DNA from: Morella rubra
Lineage: Eukaryota; Streptophyta; Magnoliopsida; Fagales; Myricaceae
DNA: 64,000 bases
Assembly (NCBI GenBank): GCA_003952965.2
Contig: CM025849.1
Location: 23,493,721 to 23,557,720 of the forward strand
Direction of reading: 5' to 3'
The translations under genes and the position numbers were made by a program. Each line of letters opens with the position of its first letter. Position 1 is the stretch's first letter. This document shows, in pieces, positions 30,379-41,419 of this stretch. Below the pieces are notes generated by a model that worked only from the letters and a program-made list of their open reading frames with translations, was not told where the DNA came from and ran no database searches.

Positions 30379-31405
30379 TAGTGATACAAGCGGTACTAAG
30401 AAGGGAGCTAAAACTAGGATATGAATACACAAAAAGGAGGAAAAACTTCAGGAAATAAGCTAAAATCAGTAAGCGGCAAAACAGGGCCGCACAGAGTCAG
30501 GGGATTTAGAGTTGTGAGGAAAGGTGGTTTGAAAAGAAAGGAGGGCAAGAAGAAAACAGTAGAGAGGACCCAAAGGTGGGCAAAAATTTAGGCAAGAATG
30601 AAAATTTCTAGTTCCACTTCCAATTTCGGACATTCGATTATGATTCTGGCCTATATTGGAAAGGAACTAGAAGTTATTTTTGACAATTTTCATAATCGGA
30701 ACCGGAAATTCCTGCGAAATTACTAAAATTTTTGGTTCAGATTTTCTGAAAATATAAAATAAAAATATTACTCAAAATAAAGAATAACATATGGAATTTG
30801 ATTAAATGTTTATTTTAAAATCTAGATTTTGGATAAATATTTTATATTTATTGTAAATTTATGATGAACAGCTGAAAAATACTGAAATTTTTTGTTTCAT
30901 TTTTTTTAATTGATCCAAAAAATATTTTTGGCTCATTAGAGACCAAAAAAATATGTCCAAACAAGCCCACATGTCGAACGGGAACAAAAAAATTGCATTC
31001 TAGTGTGTACCGGAACGAAACCGAAATTAGTCATTCCGGTTCCATCCATTATGATACCCACCCTTAAGAGAACCCAGGACATTAAGAGTGCAGGCCGGAA
31101 CCAACATGCCATCCAGACCGAAGATGGCAGATGAAAGGAGAGTCAGAGAAACAAGGAGGCAGCCGAGAGTTGGGGGAAGAGATAGGGCGAAAGGGCACGT
31201 GACTACAACGGAGACAATCAACTACACTGGAGACAACCAAAAAAGAAAAAACCAAGGGAGGGTATCAACCATAGCGAGGGTGGGCAGCAACCCAAAGGAG
31301 AAAATAGGGCAAGGGGAACACGTTTTTACTGGATGGAGTAGAAAATGAAACCTTGGCAGGCCGATGGCAAGCCACAGAGACCAGAGCCGCGAAGAAGAAA
31401 GGAGG
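30379..31405. other. Unassigned sequence with a candidate MITE
   Basis: No recognised protein. The flanks of the candidate MITE (30575-31064) are purine-rich. Reading frames here have no family resemblance I can name. Confidence 0.3.
30575..31064. mobile_element. Candidate non-autonomous hAT-type element
   Basis: About 490 bp, AT-rich in the middle, with GC-richer ends. The left end is GGTGGGCAAAAATTTAG. The right end, read inverted, is GGTGGGTATCATAATGG. Both halves carry inverted relatives of CCGGTTCC/GGAACCGG words. No certain 8-bp target-site duplication was found. Confidence 0.4.
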
Positions 31406-31791
31406 TGACGACGGTGGGATGGAAGAGGCGTGGGGGACAAGACAGGAGGACAAAAACCTAGGGACGGAAACTACACATTTCCAAGCTACTCCTTTCTCTC
31501 ACTTCATTCTTCGAGTACCTCAAACTCCAGTAGCCATGCCTTGCAGACTCAAACGTACAAGAGCATTCAATAAGATCAATCCCTAAATAGAAAAGGAAAA
31601 CAGATTTTTGCTTACTCATCTAAAATTAAAAAATAAAAATGATTTTTTTGACCTGAAACACTTGGGTTCCTTGTTGATGCATAGTCACGCACTATGTCTA
31701 TTTTCTTGTTCCGCCTCTAGAATGACAATTCCCTTAAAATACATGAGACCATGACAGATGAAGGAAATGAGAAGGTAAGAGGATGCAACTG

Positions 31792-32160
31792 TTAGAGATG
31801 ATATCATAATCAAATCTTAAAGATTTGGTATTATATTATGCTTATCATGATACCAAAGATTTGATATCGTTATCAAGATTCAAGTTTTGAATGTAGAGAT
31901 TCAAATTTAAATGTTGGAATATTTTCCTATCATGCTTTGTTTTGGCTCTATAAATAGAGACTTTCAACTTGTAATTTGTATGGACTTATAATACAAAATA
32001 TAGCCATAGAGGGTTTTCATAGTGGATGTAGGTTTCTAGACCGAACCACTTAAATCACTTATCTCTTGGGCTCAGGCGGGTTAGAAAATATTAATTTGAC
32101 ACATTTTTAATTAATATTTTTGTATATAATTCTTTCATTCACGTTCAGCTTCATTTTCTT
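31792..32160 (+). mobile_element. Candidate copia LTR or TRIM remnant (in D1 copy 1)
   Basis: Begins TGTTAGAGATGATATC, has a TATA box in CTCTATAAATAGAG near 31948, and then a short transcribed-type leader with gaccgaaccactt. A 22-bp word (tttttaattaatatttttgta-type) occurs at about 32099 and again at 32201. A right end could not be fixed. Partly deleted in copy 2 (35234-35550). Confidence 0.45.
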
Positions 32161-32223
32161 CAATATTAATGTCTCTAATTGTTAAACTAACTAATTTAAC
32201 TCATTTTTAATTAATATTTTTGT

Positions 32224-32722
32224 AATAGCCCGGACCTTTAAGACCTCAAGCGTTGTCTTTTAGTAATGGACACAGCTATTCAAGTTGAGGTTACAGCCTA
32301 TGGGAGGATCGACAAAGAAACAAGATACTAAGCAAAACACAAGTAGAACCTTTTATTAATACCGAAGTATTACAAAAGAGAACCCACTTCTTATAATATA
32401 CTTACTAAAGTATAAAAGAAAACTATAGCGGAAAGACTAAGAAAAAACATAAAATCAAAGATCCCTAATCCTCATCGTCTGAGTCGCTCAGGTCGAAGAT
32501 GTTAACATAGTTATCAGAGTGTGGGGTAATCCATTTATGACCTCTCCCTTCTATTTAGCACATCTAAGTCATGGGCGACATAGACGCAAAAAGTCAACTC
32601 CAGGATAATACTGTCATGTTTAATGGCTTTGGTGAATTCACCCAGATAATCCTCAGACATCTATTAAAAGAATTTAACAAACAACGGTGAGTCAAATGAC
32701 TCAGTAAAGCCAGCGGTTAGTA
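32224..32722 (-). mobile_element. Chromovirus-like LTR 3'-end fragment (in D1 copy 1)
   Basis: On the minus strand it ends GGTCCGGGCTATTACA and includes ACTGAGTCATTTGACTCAC near 32690, a palindromic block also present near 26800 in the 4-kb solo LTR. It is truncated on the right by the SIRE gag stub. A damaged equivalent lies at about 35575-35945. Confidence 0.5.
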
Positions 32723-32734
32723 CAACAATAGTTG

Positions 32735-32828
32735 TAGCACGTTCCATTGAACAAAGGAGGCCGGTTAATGGATTGACTTTCAGACAACGAAGAGCTAACA
32801 AGAGTAGTCATTAGTAAAGACAATAAAC
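32735..32828 (-). pseudogene. SIRE-like gag N-terminal stub (in D1 copy 1)
   Basis: The minus strand opens with MTTLVSSSLSE and RPPLFNGTCYNY, the Gag start of the S1 family, then is cut. The PBS complement (gcactaataccaat) lies at 32832-32846. Confidence 0.75.
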
Positions 32829-32846
32829 CTCAGCACTAATACCAAT

Positions 32847-34163
32847 TGTGAGTCCGAAATTCAATCCATGATGGGGGTGAATTGGGTTTATCAAAAATTT
32901 GTGCCCTTTTCTTATAAAAACTCAAATCTGAAAAATATCACTTTGGTTTAGCAAATAAAATGTAGATATGAAAATGTTTAATGACAACCCCAAAGATAAA
33001 ATGGTAAACAGTAAAGCGATAATGACCAAGAAGCAATAAATGAAAGCAATAAGTACGAGAGTAGGGAAGAGAGATAACACCGCTATTTTTAGGTTGTTCG
33101 GCCAAGACTTGCATAAGTCCACCCCAAGGCTATTGCCTTCGTTGTGCTTCTCCACTATAATCTAATACTGTCTACAACTTAGCGGGTGCTAAGTAACATT
33201 ATAAGAGTTTTCTTGAGCTCACTCTTCAACTCGTCACAAATCTCAAAGCCTATGAGATTTCTTCTATCCTCACGGGTAGGCCCAAGTGTATTCCACACTT
33301 AAAGGCTTCTCAAACTTTAATGAGATGAATGAATAATAATAGCTCTCAAAGCCAAATCAACAAACAAAGCTCAATAAATGGCTATAAGACAAGATCTGAT
33401 GATGATGACAGCAATGGCAGACTATCTTCTTGGAAAACGTGCAGCTTTTGTCTTTTGTGTTTTTCTCTCTCTTTTTGAAAGCTTGGTCGGCAATGATGAT
33501 GTTGGGAAACAAAAAGTGTGTAAAAGTATTTTTTCTCTCTCCATAAGGTTCCCTTTATAGGTCTTCAGTCTTGAGGGGTCCTAGGGGCCTTTTTGAAATG
33601 TTGTAGAGGTGCCCTAAGTGCCACATCGTCTTAATTCGCGTGTTGAGCGTTGTTTTTTAAAAACTGCATTCCCGCAATATGTGTTGACACCTTCATTGAG
33701 TTGGAACTTGCTCGCAGTTGCTTGTGGCATGTGTCGACACTTCCTTCACCATGTGTCGACACCATCTTCACATGTGTCGACACTTTGATGTGTTGACACC
33801 ATTGAAATGATAGTCTGGCTTTTGTACTATGTGTCGGCACCATGTCAACCATGTATCGACACCATCTTCCCATATGTCGACACTTCTTCATATGTGTTGA
33901 CATTCTTGGCAAGTTTTTCAGTGATTTTTGATACCCAATCTTTTTCAATTCAACACGAAAACTCTACAATGAAAAATATCATAGTTTAGGTGCAAGCCAT
34001 GGTGTTTAAATCAAATGTAGGGCATACGATAAAGAAATACAATTGAGTACTCTTAATCGAATAGTGGATTGACAACCACATATCTAAAATTACTCCAAAG
34101 CGATTTGTCATTTATTATCATCAAAATAGAGTTAGATAGCTCAAGATCAACCTTGGGCTAACA
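32847..34163 (-). repeat. SIRE-like type-1 LTR (in D1 copy 1)
   Basis: Minus-strand LTR, right end TGTTAGCCCAAGG at 34163, left end GGACTCACA at 32847, followed by PBS and gag stub. The palindrome cluster lies at 33681-33903. It is inserted in a gypsy gag-like pseudogene on its right. Confidence 0.85.
33681..33903. promoter_or_regulatory. Palindrome cluster, TGTGTCGACACA type (D1 copy 1)
   Basis: Cores are centred at 33685.5, 33735.5, 33757.5, 33778.5, 33794.5, 33835.5, 33857.5, 33878.5 and 33898.5. The common spacing is 20-22 bp. The 16-bp step is a 6-bp deletion relative to copy 2, where it is 22. Confidence 0.75.
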
Positions 34164-34564
34164 CCCTTGTTGTTTGAGGGAAGACCACAGAATAAACCGT
34201 GCCCGTCTCGTGCTTGAAAGAAGTGCAAGCCTTGTTACTCTTGCCAAACAACAGGCTTCTCGTCAAAAAACAACTTCTCCCATAGGGCAAAGAAGCTCAG
34301 TGCCAATCGCTAGTTGTTGGGAGCGAGTTGAGGGGGAGAGAGTGAGAATCACCGCAGAAGCTGCCGCATATCCCTAGTGAGGGAAAATCTGGCTCCCACA
34401 TGTAATATATCCTCAAAAAAGGCAATTTCGTCTCCCTCGGGACACACCACCCTCTCTTTGTATCCAAGCACTCTCATTACTATGGACGGAGAAATTCCAT
34501 ACCTAAGTAGTAGTCCAGCTAAGTTGGTCTCACCCATTGAATGCAGAAGGAAGTAGTGCGACAA
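34164..34564 (-). pseudogene. Gypsy-type gag / plant transposon-domain fragment (copy 1)
   Basis: The minus strand reads ISPSIVMRVLG, then VCPEGDEIAFFEDILHVGARF and TRDMRQLL. In the next frame come QLAPNN, a TAG where Trp is expected, and LALSFFALWEKLFFDEKPVV. The pattern is that of the Gag-like domain of large plant retrotransposons annotated as putative plant transposon protein. Frameshift and stop show it is dead. The SIRE LTR interrupts it at 34163. Confidence 0.6.
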
Positions 34565-34818
34565 ATGTCTAACAGTGAGTACCGCACATGAAACTCTTGC
34601 CTGATGACTTGTAGAACACTCAACTTGATAAGTGTCTCCTCACCTGCACACTCTCTTTTATTTCAAACATCTCGAAGTGGGCCAAGTACTGGGCACGCGT
34701 CTCTTGACCCCACAATTTTCAGCCTCTTTGTATCAAGTTTCAGGAGTACCTGGGCCGAATCTAGATAAAGGTACCTTCATTTGATCAGCCTCTACGCATG
34801 TGCTATCCAACCTGTCAG

Positions 34819-34847
34819 TGTCGTAGTAGCACAGTGTGGATAGCAAT
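34819..34847. other. 29-bp linker between D1 copies
   Basis: This 29-bp segment has no counterpart at the end of copy 2. It contains GGATAGCA, the inverse of TGCTATCC located 9-18 bp upstream (34801-34808), so a small hairpin can form at the junction. Confidence 0.6.
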
Positions 34848-36053
34848 TGACGACGGTGGGATGGAAGAGGCGTGGGGGACAAGACAGGAGGACAAAAACC
34901 TAGGGACGGAAACTACACATTTCCAAGCTACTCCTTTCTCTCACTTCATTCTTCGAGTACCTCAAACTCCAGTAGCCATGCCTTGCAGACTCAAACGTAC
35001 AAGAGCATTCAATAAGATCAATCCCTAAATAGAAAAGGAAAACAGATTTTTGCTTACTCATCTAAAATTAAAAAATAAAAATGATTTTTTTGACCTGAAA
35101 CACTTGGGTTCCTTGTTGATGCATAGTCACGCACTATGTCTATTTTCTTGTTCCGCCTCTAGAATGACAATTCCCTTAAAATACATGAGACCATGACAGA
35201 TGAAGGAAATGAGAAGGTAAGAGGATGCAACTGTTAGAGATGATATCATAATCAAATCTTAAAGATTTGGTAGCTTATCATGATACGATTTGATATCGTT
35301 ATCAAGATTCAAGTTTTGAATGTAGAGATTCAAATTTAAATGAGTTATAAATAGAGACTTTCAACTTGTAATTTGTATGGACTTATAATACAAAATATAG
35401 CCATAGAGGGTTTTCATAGTGGATGTAGAGACCGAACCACTTAAATCACTTATCTCTTGGGCTCAGGCGGGTTAGAAAATATTAATTTGACACATTTTTA
35501 ATTAATATTTTTGTATATAATTCTTTCATTCACGTTCAGCGTCTCTAATTGTTAAACTAACTAATTTAACTCACCCGGACCTTTAAGACCTCAAGCGTTG
35601 TCTTTTAGTAATGGACACAGCTATTCAAGTGAGGTTACAGCCTATGCGACTACTGCAAAACACTTTTTACCGAAGTATTACAACCCACTTCTTATAAGTA
35701 TAAAAGAAAACTATAGTAAGAAAAAACATAAAATCAAAGATCCCTAATCCTCATCGTCTGAGTCGCTCAGGTCGAAGCATAGTTATCAGAGAATCCATTT
35801 ATGACCTCTCCCTTCTATTTAGCACATCTAAGTCATGGGCGACATAGACGCAAAAAGTCAACTCCAGGATAATACTGTCATCAATTCACCCAGATAATCC
35901 TCAGACATCTATTAAAAGAATTGGTGAGTCCAATGACTCAGTTTAGTAGGTTTCCATTGAACAAAGGAGGCCGGTTAATGGATTGACTTTCAGACAACGA
36001 AGAGCTAACAAGAGTCATTAGTAAAGACAATAAACCTCAGCACTAATACCAAT

Positions 36054-37375
36054 TGTGAGTCCGAGATAATTGGGTTTATCAAAAATTTGATAAAAACTCA
36101 AATCTGAAAAATATCACTTTGGTTTAGCAAATCCCCCAAACAGTAAAGCGATAATGACCAAGAAGCAATAAATGAAAGCAATCAGAGTAGGGAAGAGAGA
36201 TAACACCGCTATTTTTAGGTTGTTCGGCCAAGACTTGCATAAGTCCACCCCAAGGCTATTGCCTTCGTTGTGCTTCTCCACTATAATCTAATACTGTCTA
36301 CAACTTAGCGGGTGCTAAGTAATCATTATAAGAGTTTTCTTGAGCTCACTCTTCAACTCGTCACAAATCTCAAAGCCTATGAGATTTCTTCTATCCTCAC
36401 GGGTAGGCCTAAGTGTATTCCACACTTAAAGGTTCTCAAATTTAATGAGATGAATGAATAAACAATAGCTCTCAAAGCCAAATCAACAAAACAAAGCTCA
36501 ATAAATGGCCATAAGACAAGATCTGATGATGATGACAGCAATGGCAGACTGATCTTCTTGGAAAACGTGCAGCTTTTGTCTTTTGTGTTTTTCTCTCTTT
36601 TTTTGAAAGCTTGGTCGGCAATGATGATGTTGGGAAACAAAAAGTGTGTAAAAGTATTTCTTTTCTCTCCATAAGGTTCCCTTTATAGGTCTTCAGTCTT
36701 GAGGGGTCCAGAGGGCCTTTTTGGAATGTTGGAGAGGTGCCGTGCCACATCGTCTTAATTCGCGTGTTGATTGTTTTTTAAAAACTGATTCCCGCAATAT
36801 GTGTTGACACCTTCATCAGTCTGGAACTTGCTCGCAGTTGCTTGTGGCATGTGTCGACACTTCCTTCACCATGTGTCGACACCATCTTCACATGTGTCGA
36901 CACTTTGCTTCCCATGTGTTGACACCATTGAAATGATAGTCTGGCTTTTATGCTATGTGTCGACACTTTGCTTCCCATGTGTTACACCATTGAAAATGAT
37001 AGTCTGGCTTTTGTACTATGTGTCGGCACCATGTCAACCATGTATCGACACCATCTTCCCATATGTCGACACTTTGCTTCATATGTGTTGACAACTTCTT
37101 GGCAGTTGGAGTTTTTCAGTGATTTTTGATACCCAATCTTTTTCAATTCAACACGAAAACTCCTACAATGAAAAATATCATAGTTTAGGTGCAAGCCATG
37201 GTGTTTAAATCAAATGTAAGGCATAAGGAATTTACGATAAAGTTTAAATACAATTGAGTACTCTTAATCGAATAGTGGATTGACAACCACATATCCTAAA
37301 ATTACTCCAAAGCGATTTGTCATTTATTATCATCAAAATAGAGTTAGATAGCTCAAGATCAACCTTGGGCTAACA
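36054..37375 (-). repeat. SIRE-like type-1 LTR (in D1 copy 2)
   Basis: Counterpart of 32847-34163 with the same ends. It carries an extra internal duplication of about 60 bp near 36905-37020 (cttcccatgtgtt..gatagtctgg, twice) not present in copy 1. Confidence 0.85.
36801..37095. promoter_or_regulatory. Palindrome cluster, TGTGTCGACACA type (D1 copy 2)
   Basis: About ten copies of the GTCGAC-type palindrome. Neighbouring centres at 36855.5, 36877.5, 36898.5 and 36920.5 are 22, 21 and 22 bp apart. Confidence 0.75.
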
Positions 37376-37890
37376 CCCTTGTTGTTTGAGGGAAGACCAC
37401 AGAATAAACCGTGCCCGTCTCGTGCTTGAAAGAAGTGCAAGCCTTGTTACTCTTGCCAAACAACAGGCTTCTCGTCAAAAAACAACTTCTCCCATAGGGC
37501 AAAGAAGCTCAGTGCCAATCGCTAGTTGTTGGGAGCGAGTTGAGGGGGAGAGAGTGAGAATCACCGCAGAAGCTGCCGCATATCCCTAGTGAGGGAAAAT
37601 CTGGCTCCCACATGTAATATATCCTCAAAAAAGGCAATTTCGTCTCCCTCGGGACACACCACCCTCTCTTTGTGTCCAAGCACTCTCATTACTATGGACG
37701 GAGAAATTCCATACCTAAGTAGTAGTCCAGCTAAGTTGGTCTGATTGTGGTGAGACACCCATTGAATGCAGATCCCTCGTTTCTCCTTTAGGAAGTAGTG
37801 CGACAAATGTCTAACAGCAAACAACACAAATGAGTACCGCACACCACGAAGAGAAAAGATGAAACTCTTGCCTGATGACTTGTAGAACAC
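37376..37890 (-). pseudogene. Gypsy-type gag / plant transposon-domain fragment (copy 2)
   Basis: Counterpart of 34164-34564 and more complete. The minus-strand reading adds about 35 residues at its N-terminal side (FYKSSGKSFIFSLRG...) that copy 1 lost by deletion. The same in-frame TAG and frameshift are present in both copies. Confidence 0.6.
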
Positions 37891-38127
37891 TCAACTTGAT
37901 AAGTGTCTCCTCACCTGCACACTCTCTTTTATTTCAAACATCTCGAAGTGGGCAGGGTCAAGTACTGGGCACGCGTCTCTTGACCCCACAATTTTCAGCC
38001 TCTTTGTATCCGCGCCCTTAAGTTTCAGGAGTACTGAGACTGGGCCGAATCTAGATAAAGGTAAAAAATGTATATGTATTGGCCTTCATTTGATCAGCCT
38101 CTACGCATGTGCTATCCAACCTGTCAG

Positions 38128-38985
38128 GGCTGCAGGCCCAAAAAATCCATTTCCCCAACCTTCATGAGCACAAATAGTAGCAGGGAGGCTCCACATCCCA
38201 TAACTCGAAGTTCTATTAGCATTTTTGCCTTCCTCAACCCGTTTAAGGAGAAGGACTTCTGAGAGGCCATAATACAGTCCATTAGAACCACCCAATTGGC
38301 CTAACAGCAACTGGTCTGATAAACCCCTGGTTGGTCCAAGCTCATTTGAGCGGAGGGACTACAGATGGGCCATAATATGATTTGCCTAGCCCATTGAAAT
38401 GCACTAGCCCATCTGCAGTCCCGCCCTAGGTCACAAGCGCCTTCTAGACCCTCAGCCCGCATAAGTATAAATTAATCTCTCCAGAACTCCAGGAAAGATG
38501 AATTCAAGAGGCTTCAAGACTCCAGGTAAGACAAGAAGTCTTGAAGCCCAAACCACTGGATTCCCTTTAGGACTCGAGCACACCCCCCTCTTATAAATAG
38601 CAGGTACCCCTTTATATTTTCTCAAGCTTAATTACTTCTCTAGATTAAACTCTTCTCAAGATCTAACTTTGGCCTCAGAGTCTCTACATCTGACGCCGCC
38701 CCTCCTCTTGTTCCCTTTCAGGTCTGATCGGCTCCAGCTCTTGGTGATTTTGGCATCATCACGTGTTATATTCTTAGCCTCTATTTTGTGTTGTTTTAAT
38801 TTCGTTACAAACTCTCCAAAGTCCAAAAACACAGTAAACGCTTTTTATATTCTCCTTGTTCTTTTTTATGCGAGTTTGAAAGTAATCTATTTTCCTTTAA
38901 GAGACAATCTGGTCATTTGGGCTAATTATTACTCCACAGAACTCCTATACTTGGGATAAATAGCTTTTGCGTTGCTCATTTTAGA
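38128..38985 (+). other. Candidate gypsy LTR remnant with TATA box
   Basis: From about 38290 the sequence looks like an LTR promoter: CTCTTATAAATAGCAGG near 38590, then a CT-rich leader and CCCCTCCTCTTGTTCCC near 38698, as in LTRs of the Tat group. No matching second LTR or target-site duplication was seen. 38128-38290 continues the gypsy-type debris of the duplicated block. Confidence 0.4.
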
Positions 38986-39049
38986 GTGAGTCATTCGTTT
39001 TGCAAAATTTTGTTGAATACATTGTATTCTAGAATAGTTTTGCAAACTA

Positions 39050-41419
39050 ACATATAATAGATAAATGGAAGAGTTATATATCAAAATATGGATCTAAAAT
39101 GAGCCAAATTGATTAGTTGAACAATTATAGACCATAATATTGAATAAAATGAATATAATAGACTAATGAAAGAATTGTAGCTAGAATTATTTATTAAAAA
39201 TTATCCAAATTAAATAGTTTAAAAATTTCAGAAAATAATATTGAAAGGAATAAAGCTAATAAATTAATAGGAATTTTAAAAGAACAAAAATATCGATTAA
39301 AAATGTGCCAAATTAATTGGTTTAGTTAGTGACCAAAACATTGAAGGTAAGGAACCTAATAGATTAATGGGAATTGTTATAGTTCAAAATATATATTAAT
39401 AAGACAAATTAAAAATAGTTGAAAAATTAAAGACCTTAATATTGAAGAAGAATTAGGCTAATAGATTAATGGCTTAATTAGTCCACTAGTTCCTAGGGTA
39501 TGACTGAATTTCAAATTGGTTCTTAAAGTTTATTTTGTCCTATACTAGTCCCTAGGGAATCCTTTATATCCTGAGTGGCCATTCCTTCAACTTTGTTGGT
39601 CCCGTTAACGAAACAAATCCCACGTGAATAACGGAGACATTTCACCACCAATTGTAAGCAGTCATATGTGCCCAAGTCACTTTAACTACCAAGTTAGACT
39701 GATGGTTGTTAATTAAAAATCCAAATCAAACAGTCTATGCCTCCTAGACCTAAAATGCCATGCTGGATAGATCTTTTATAAAGACAATGCATCCTTCAAG
39801 TGACTTGAGGACACGTGGTTGTTTGTGATTGATGGTGACGTGTCCCTGTTAGCTACATGAGCTTTATTACGTCAATTAAAGGCAACTGAGTTGACAAAAT
39901 GACCACTCTAAGACATGAAGAATTTCCCAAGGACTAGTATAGGACAAAATAAACCTTAGGACCAGTTTGAAATCCGACTATACCCCAAGGACTAGTGAAC
40001 TAATTAAGCCTAGATTAATGGAAGACTCACATACCAAAATATGGATTAAGAATGAGCCAAATTGATTAGTTGAACAATTAGAGACCATAATATTGAATAA
40101 AATGAATCTAATAGACTAATGAAAGAATTGTAGCCAAAATTATTTATTAAAAATTCTCCAAATTAAATATTTAAAAAATTTCAAACAGTAATATTGAAGA
40201 AAATGAATCTAATAGACTATGGAAGAATTGTAGCCAAAATTATTTATTAAAAATGTATCCAAATTAAATAGTTTAGAAATTTCATACCATAAAATTGAAG
40301 GGAATGAAGCTAAAAGATTAATGGGAATCATTATATACCAAAATATCGATTAAAACTACACCAAATTAGTTGGTTTAATAGTTGGAGACCACAACATTGA
40401 AGGAAACGAAGCTAGTAGATTATTAGAAATTGTTATTGTCCAAAATATTAATCAATAACGAGACAAATTAAATAGTTGAAAAAGTAAAGACCTTAATATT
40501 GAATAGAATTAGGCTAAAAGATTAATGGAAGAGTTATAGACCAAATATGGATTCAAAATGAGCCAAATTGATTAGTGGAATAATTAAAGACCATACTATT
40601 GATGAAAATTAATCTAATAGACTAATGAAGAATTGTAGCCATAATTATTTACTAAAACTTGTCATAATTAAATAGTTTAAAATTTTATACCAAAATATTA
40701 AAGGGAATGAAGCTAATAGATTAATAAGAATTGTAAAAGAACAAAATATCGATTAAAAATTTGTCATATTAATTGGTTTAATAGCTAGAGATGACAGCAT
40801 TGAAGGAAAAGAAACTAGTAGATTAATAGGAATTGTTATCGTCCAAAATATTGATTAATAATGAGACAAATTAAATAGTTGAAAAAGTAAAGACCTTAAT
40901 ATTGAAGGGAATTAGGCTAATAGATTAATGGAAGAGTTATAACCCCCAAGATTAATTAAAAGGATCAAAAGACCTTCCTCTTGACATCTCTAGTTTGTCT
41001 CTTTTTGAGAGAAGATTTTCTACCCCACATGAGCCTAATTAGTTAGTTTAAAGATTACAGGCCTTCACAATGAAGAAAATGAAGCTAAAAAGACTAATGG
41101 AAGGACTATACAAAAAAATATTAATTAAAAATGAGCCAAATTACTTATTCAAATAATTAGAGACCTTAATATTGAAGAAAAGAAGTTGAAGGTTAATGGA
41201 AGAATTGTACACAAAAAATTTAATTTATAATTAGCCAAATTAGTTAGCTTAACAATTAGGGTTAATGTAAGAATTATACAGAAAAATATCAATTAAAAAT
41301 GTGTGAAATTAATAATGTCTACCCCGCCTGAGCCCAAAGTAGTTAGTTTAAAATTAAGGGACCATAACATTGATGAAAAAGACACAAAATAGACTTATGG
41401 AAGAATTATACACAAAAAT
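39050..41419. repeat. AT-rich tandem repeat array, ~102-bp monomer
   Basis: Monomers share words like AAATGAGCCAAATTGATTAG, ACCATAATATTGAA.GAA and AATAGATTAATGGAA. Anchor positions are about 39101, 39203, 39304, 39402, then 40050, 40152, 40254, 40356, 40459, 40558, 40657, 40761 and 40861, a period of 99-104 bp. Monomer types recur in order (GAGCCAAATTGATTAG, TCCAAATTAAATAG, CCAAATTAATTGG, GACAAATTAAATAG), a higher-order unit of four. Later units to 41420 are more diverged. A MITE interrupts at 39471-40010. No coding potential. Confidence 0.85.
39471..40010. mobile_element. 540-bp MULE-type MITE with ~110-130 bp terminal inverted repeats
   Basis: The left end GGCTTAATTAGTCCACTAG matches the inverted right end GGCTTAATTAGTTCACTAG, and the match continues for at least 107 bp, including TTTATTTTGTCCTATACTAG in both arms. 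It is flanked by the 9-bp direct repeat TAGATTAAT (39462-39470 and 40011-40019). Long inverted repeats plus 9-bp duplication are the hallmarks of Mutator-like elements. There is no transposase. Confidence 0.9.

Larger units (their letters stand above)
31406..34818. repeat. Tandem duplication D1, copy 1
   Basis: Begins TGACGACGGTGGGAT and ends CCAACCTGTCAG. It is repeated in the same order at 34848-38127. The first 425 bp match without a gap (offset 3442). After that, differences are mainly clean small deletions, most in copy 2 up to about 33180 and most in copy 1 beyond that. It holds a copia-like LTR remnant, a chromovirus LTR fragment, a SIRE-like LTR with gag stub, and a gypsy gag-like pseudogene. 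Confidence 0.9.
34848..38127. repeat. Tandem duplication D1, copy 2
   Basis: Direct repeat of 31406-34818. Between 35272 and about 36300 it lacks dozens of short blocks present in copy 1 (3-35 bp each, for example 9 bp at 35272, 21 bp near 35540, 25 bp near 35574). From about 36300 on it is the longer copy, with extra blocks near 36900-36985, 37741-37800 and 38031-38080. Substitutions are scarce compared with indels. Confidence 0.9.

Noticed and set aside
34174..34377. Identical 67-residue plus-strand ORF at 34174 and 37386
   Set aside because: Antisense shadow of the gag-like pseudogene on the minus strand; identity only reflects duplication D1.
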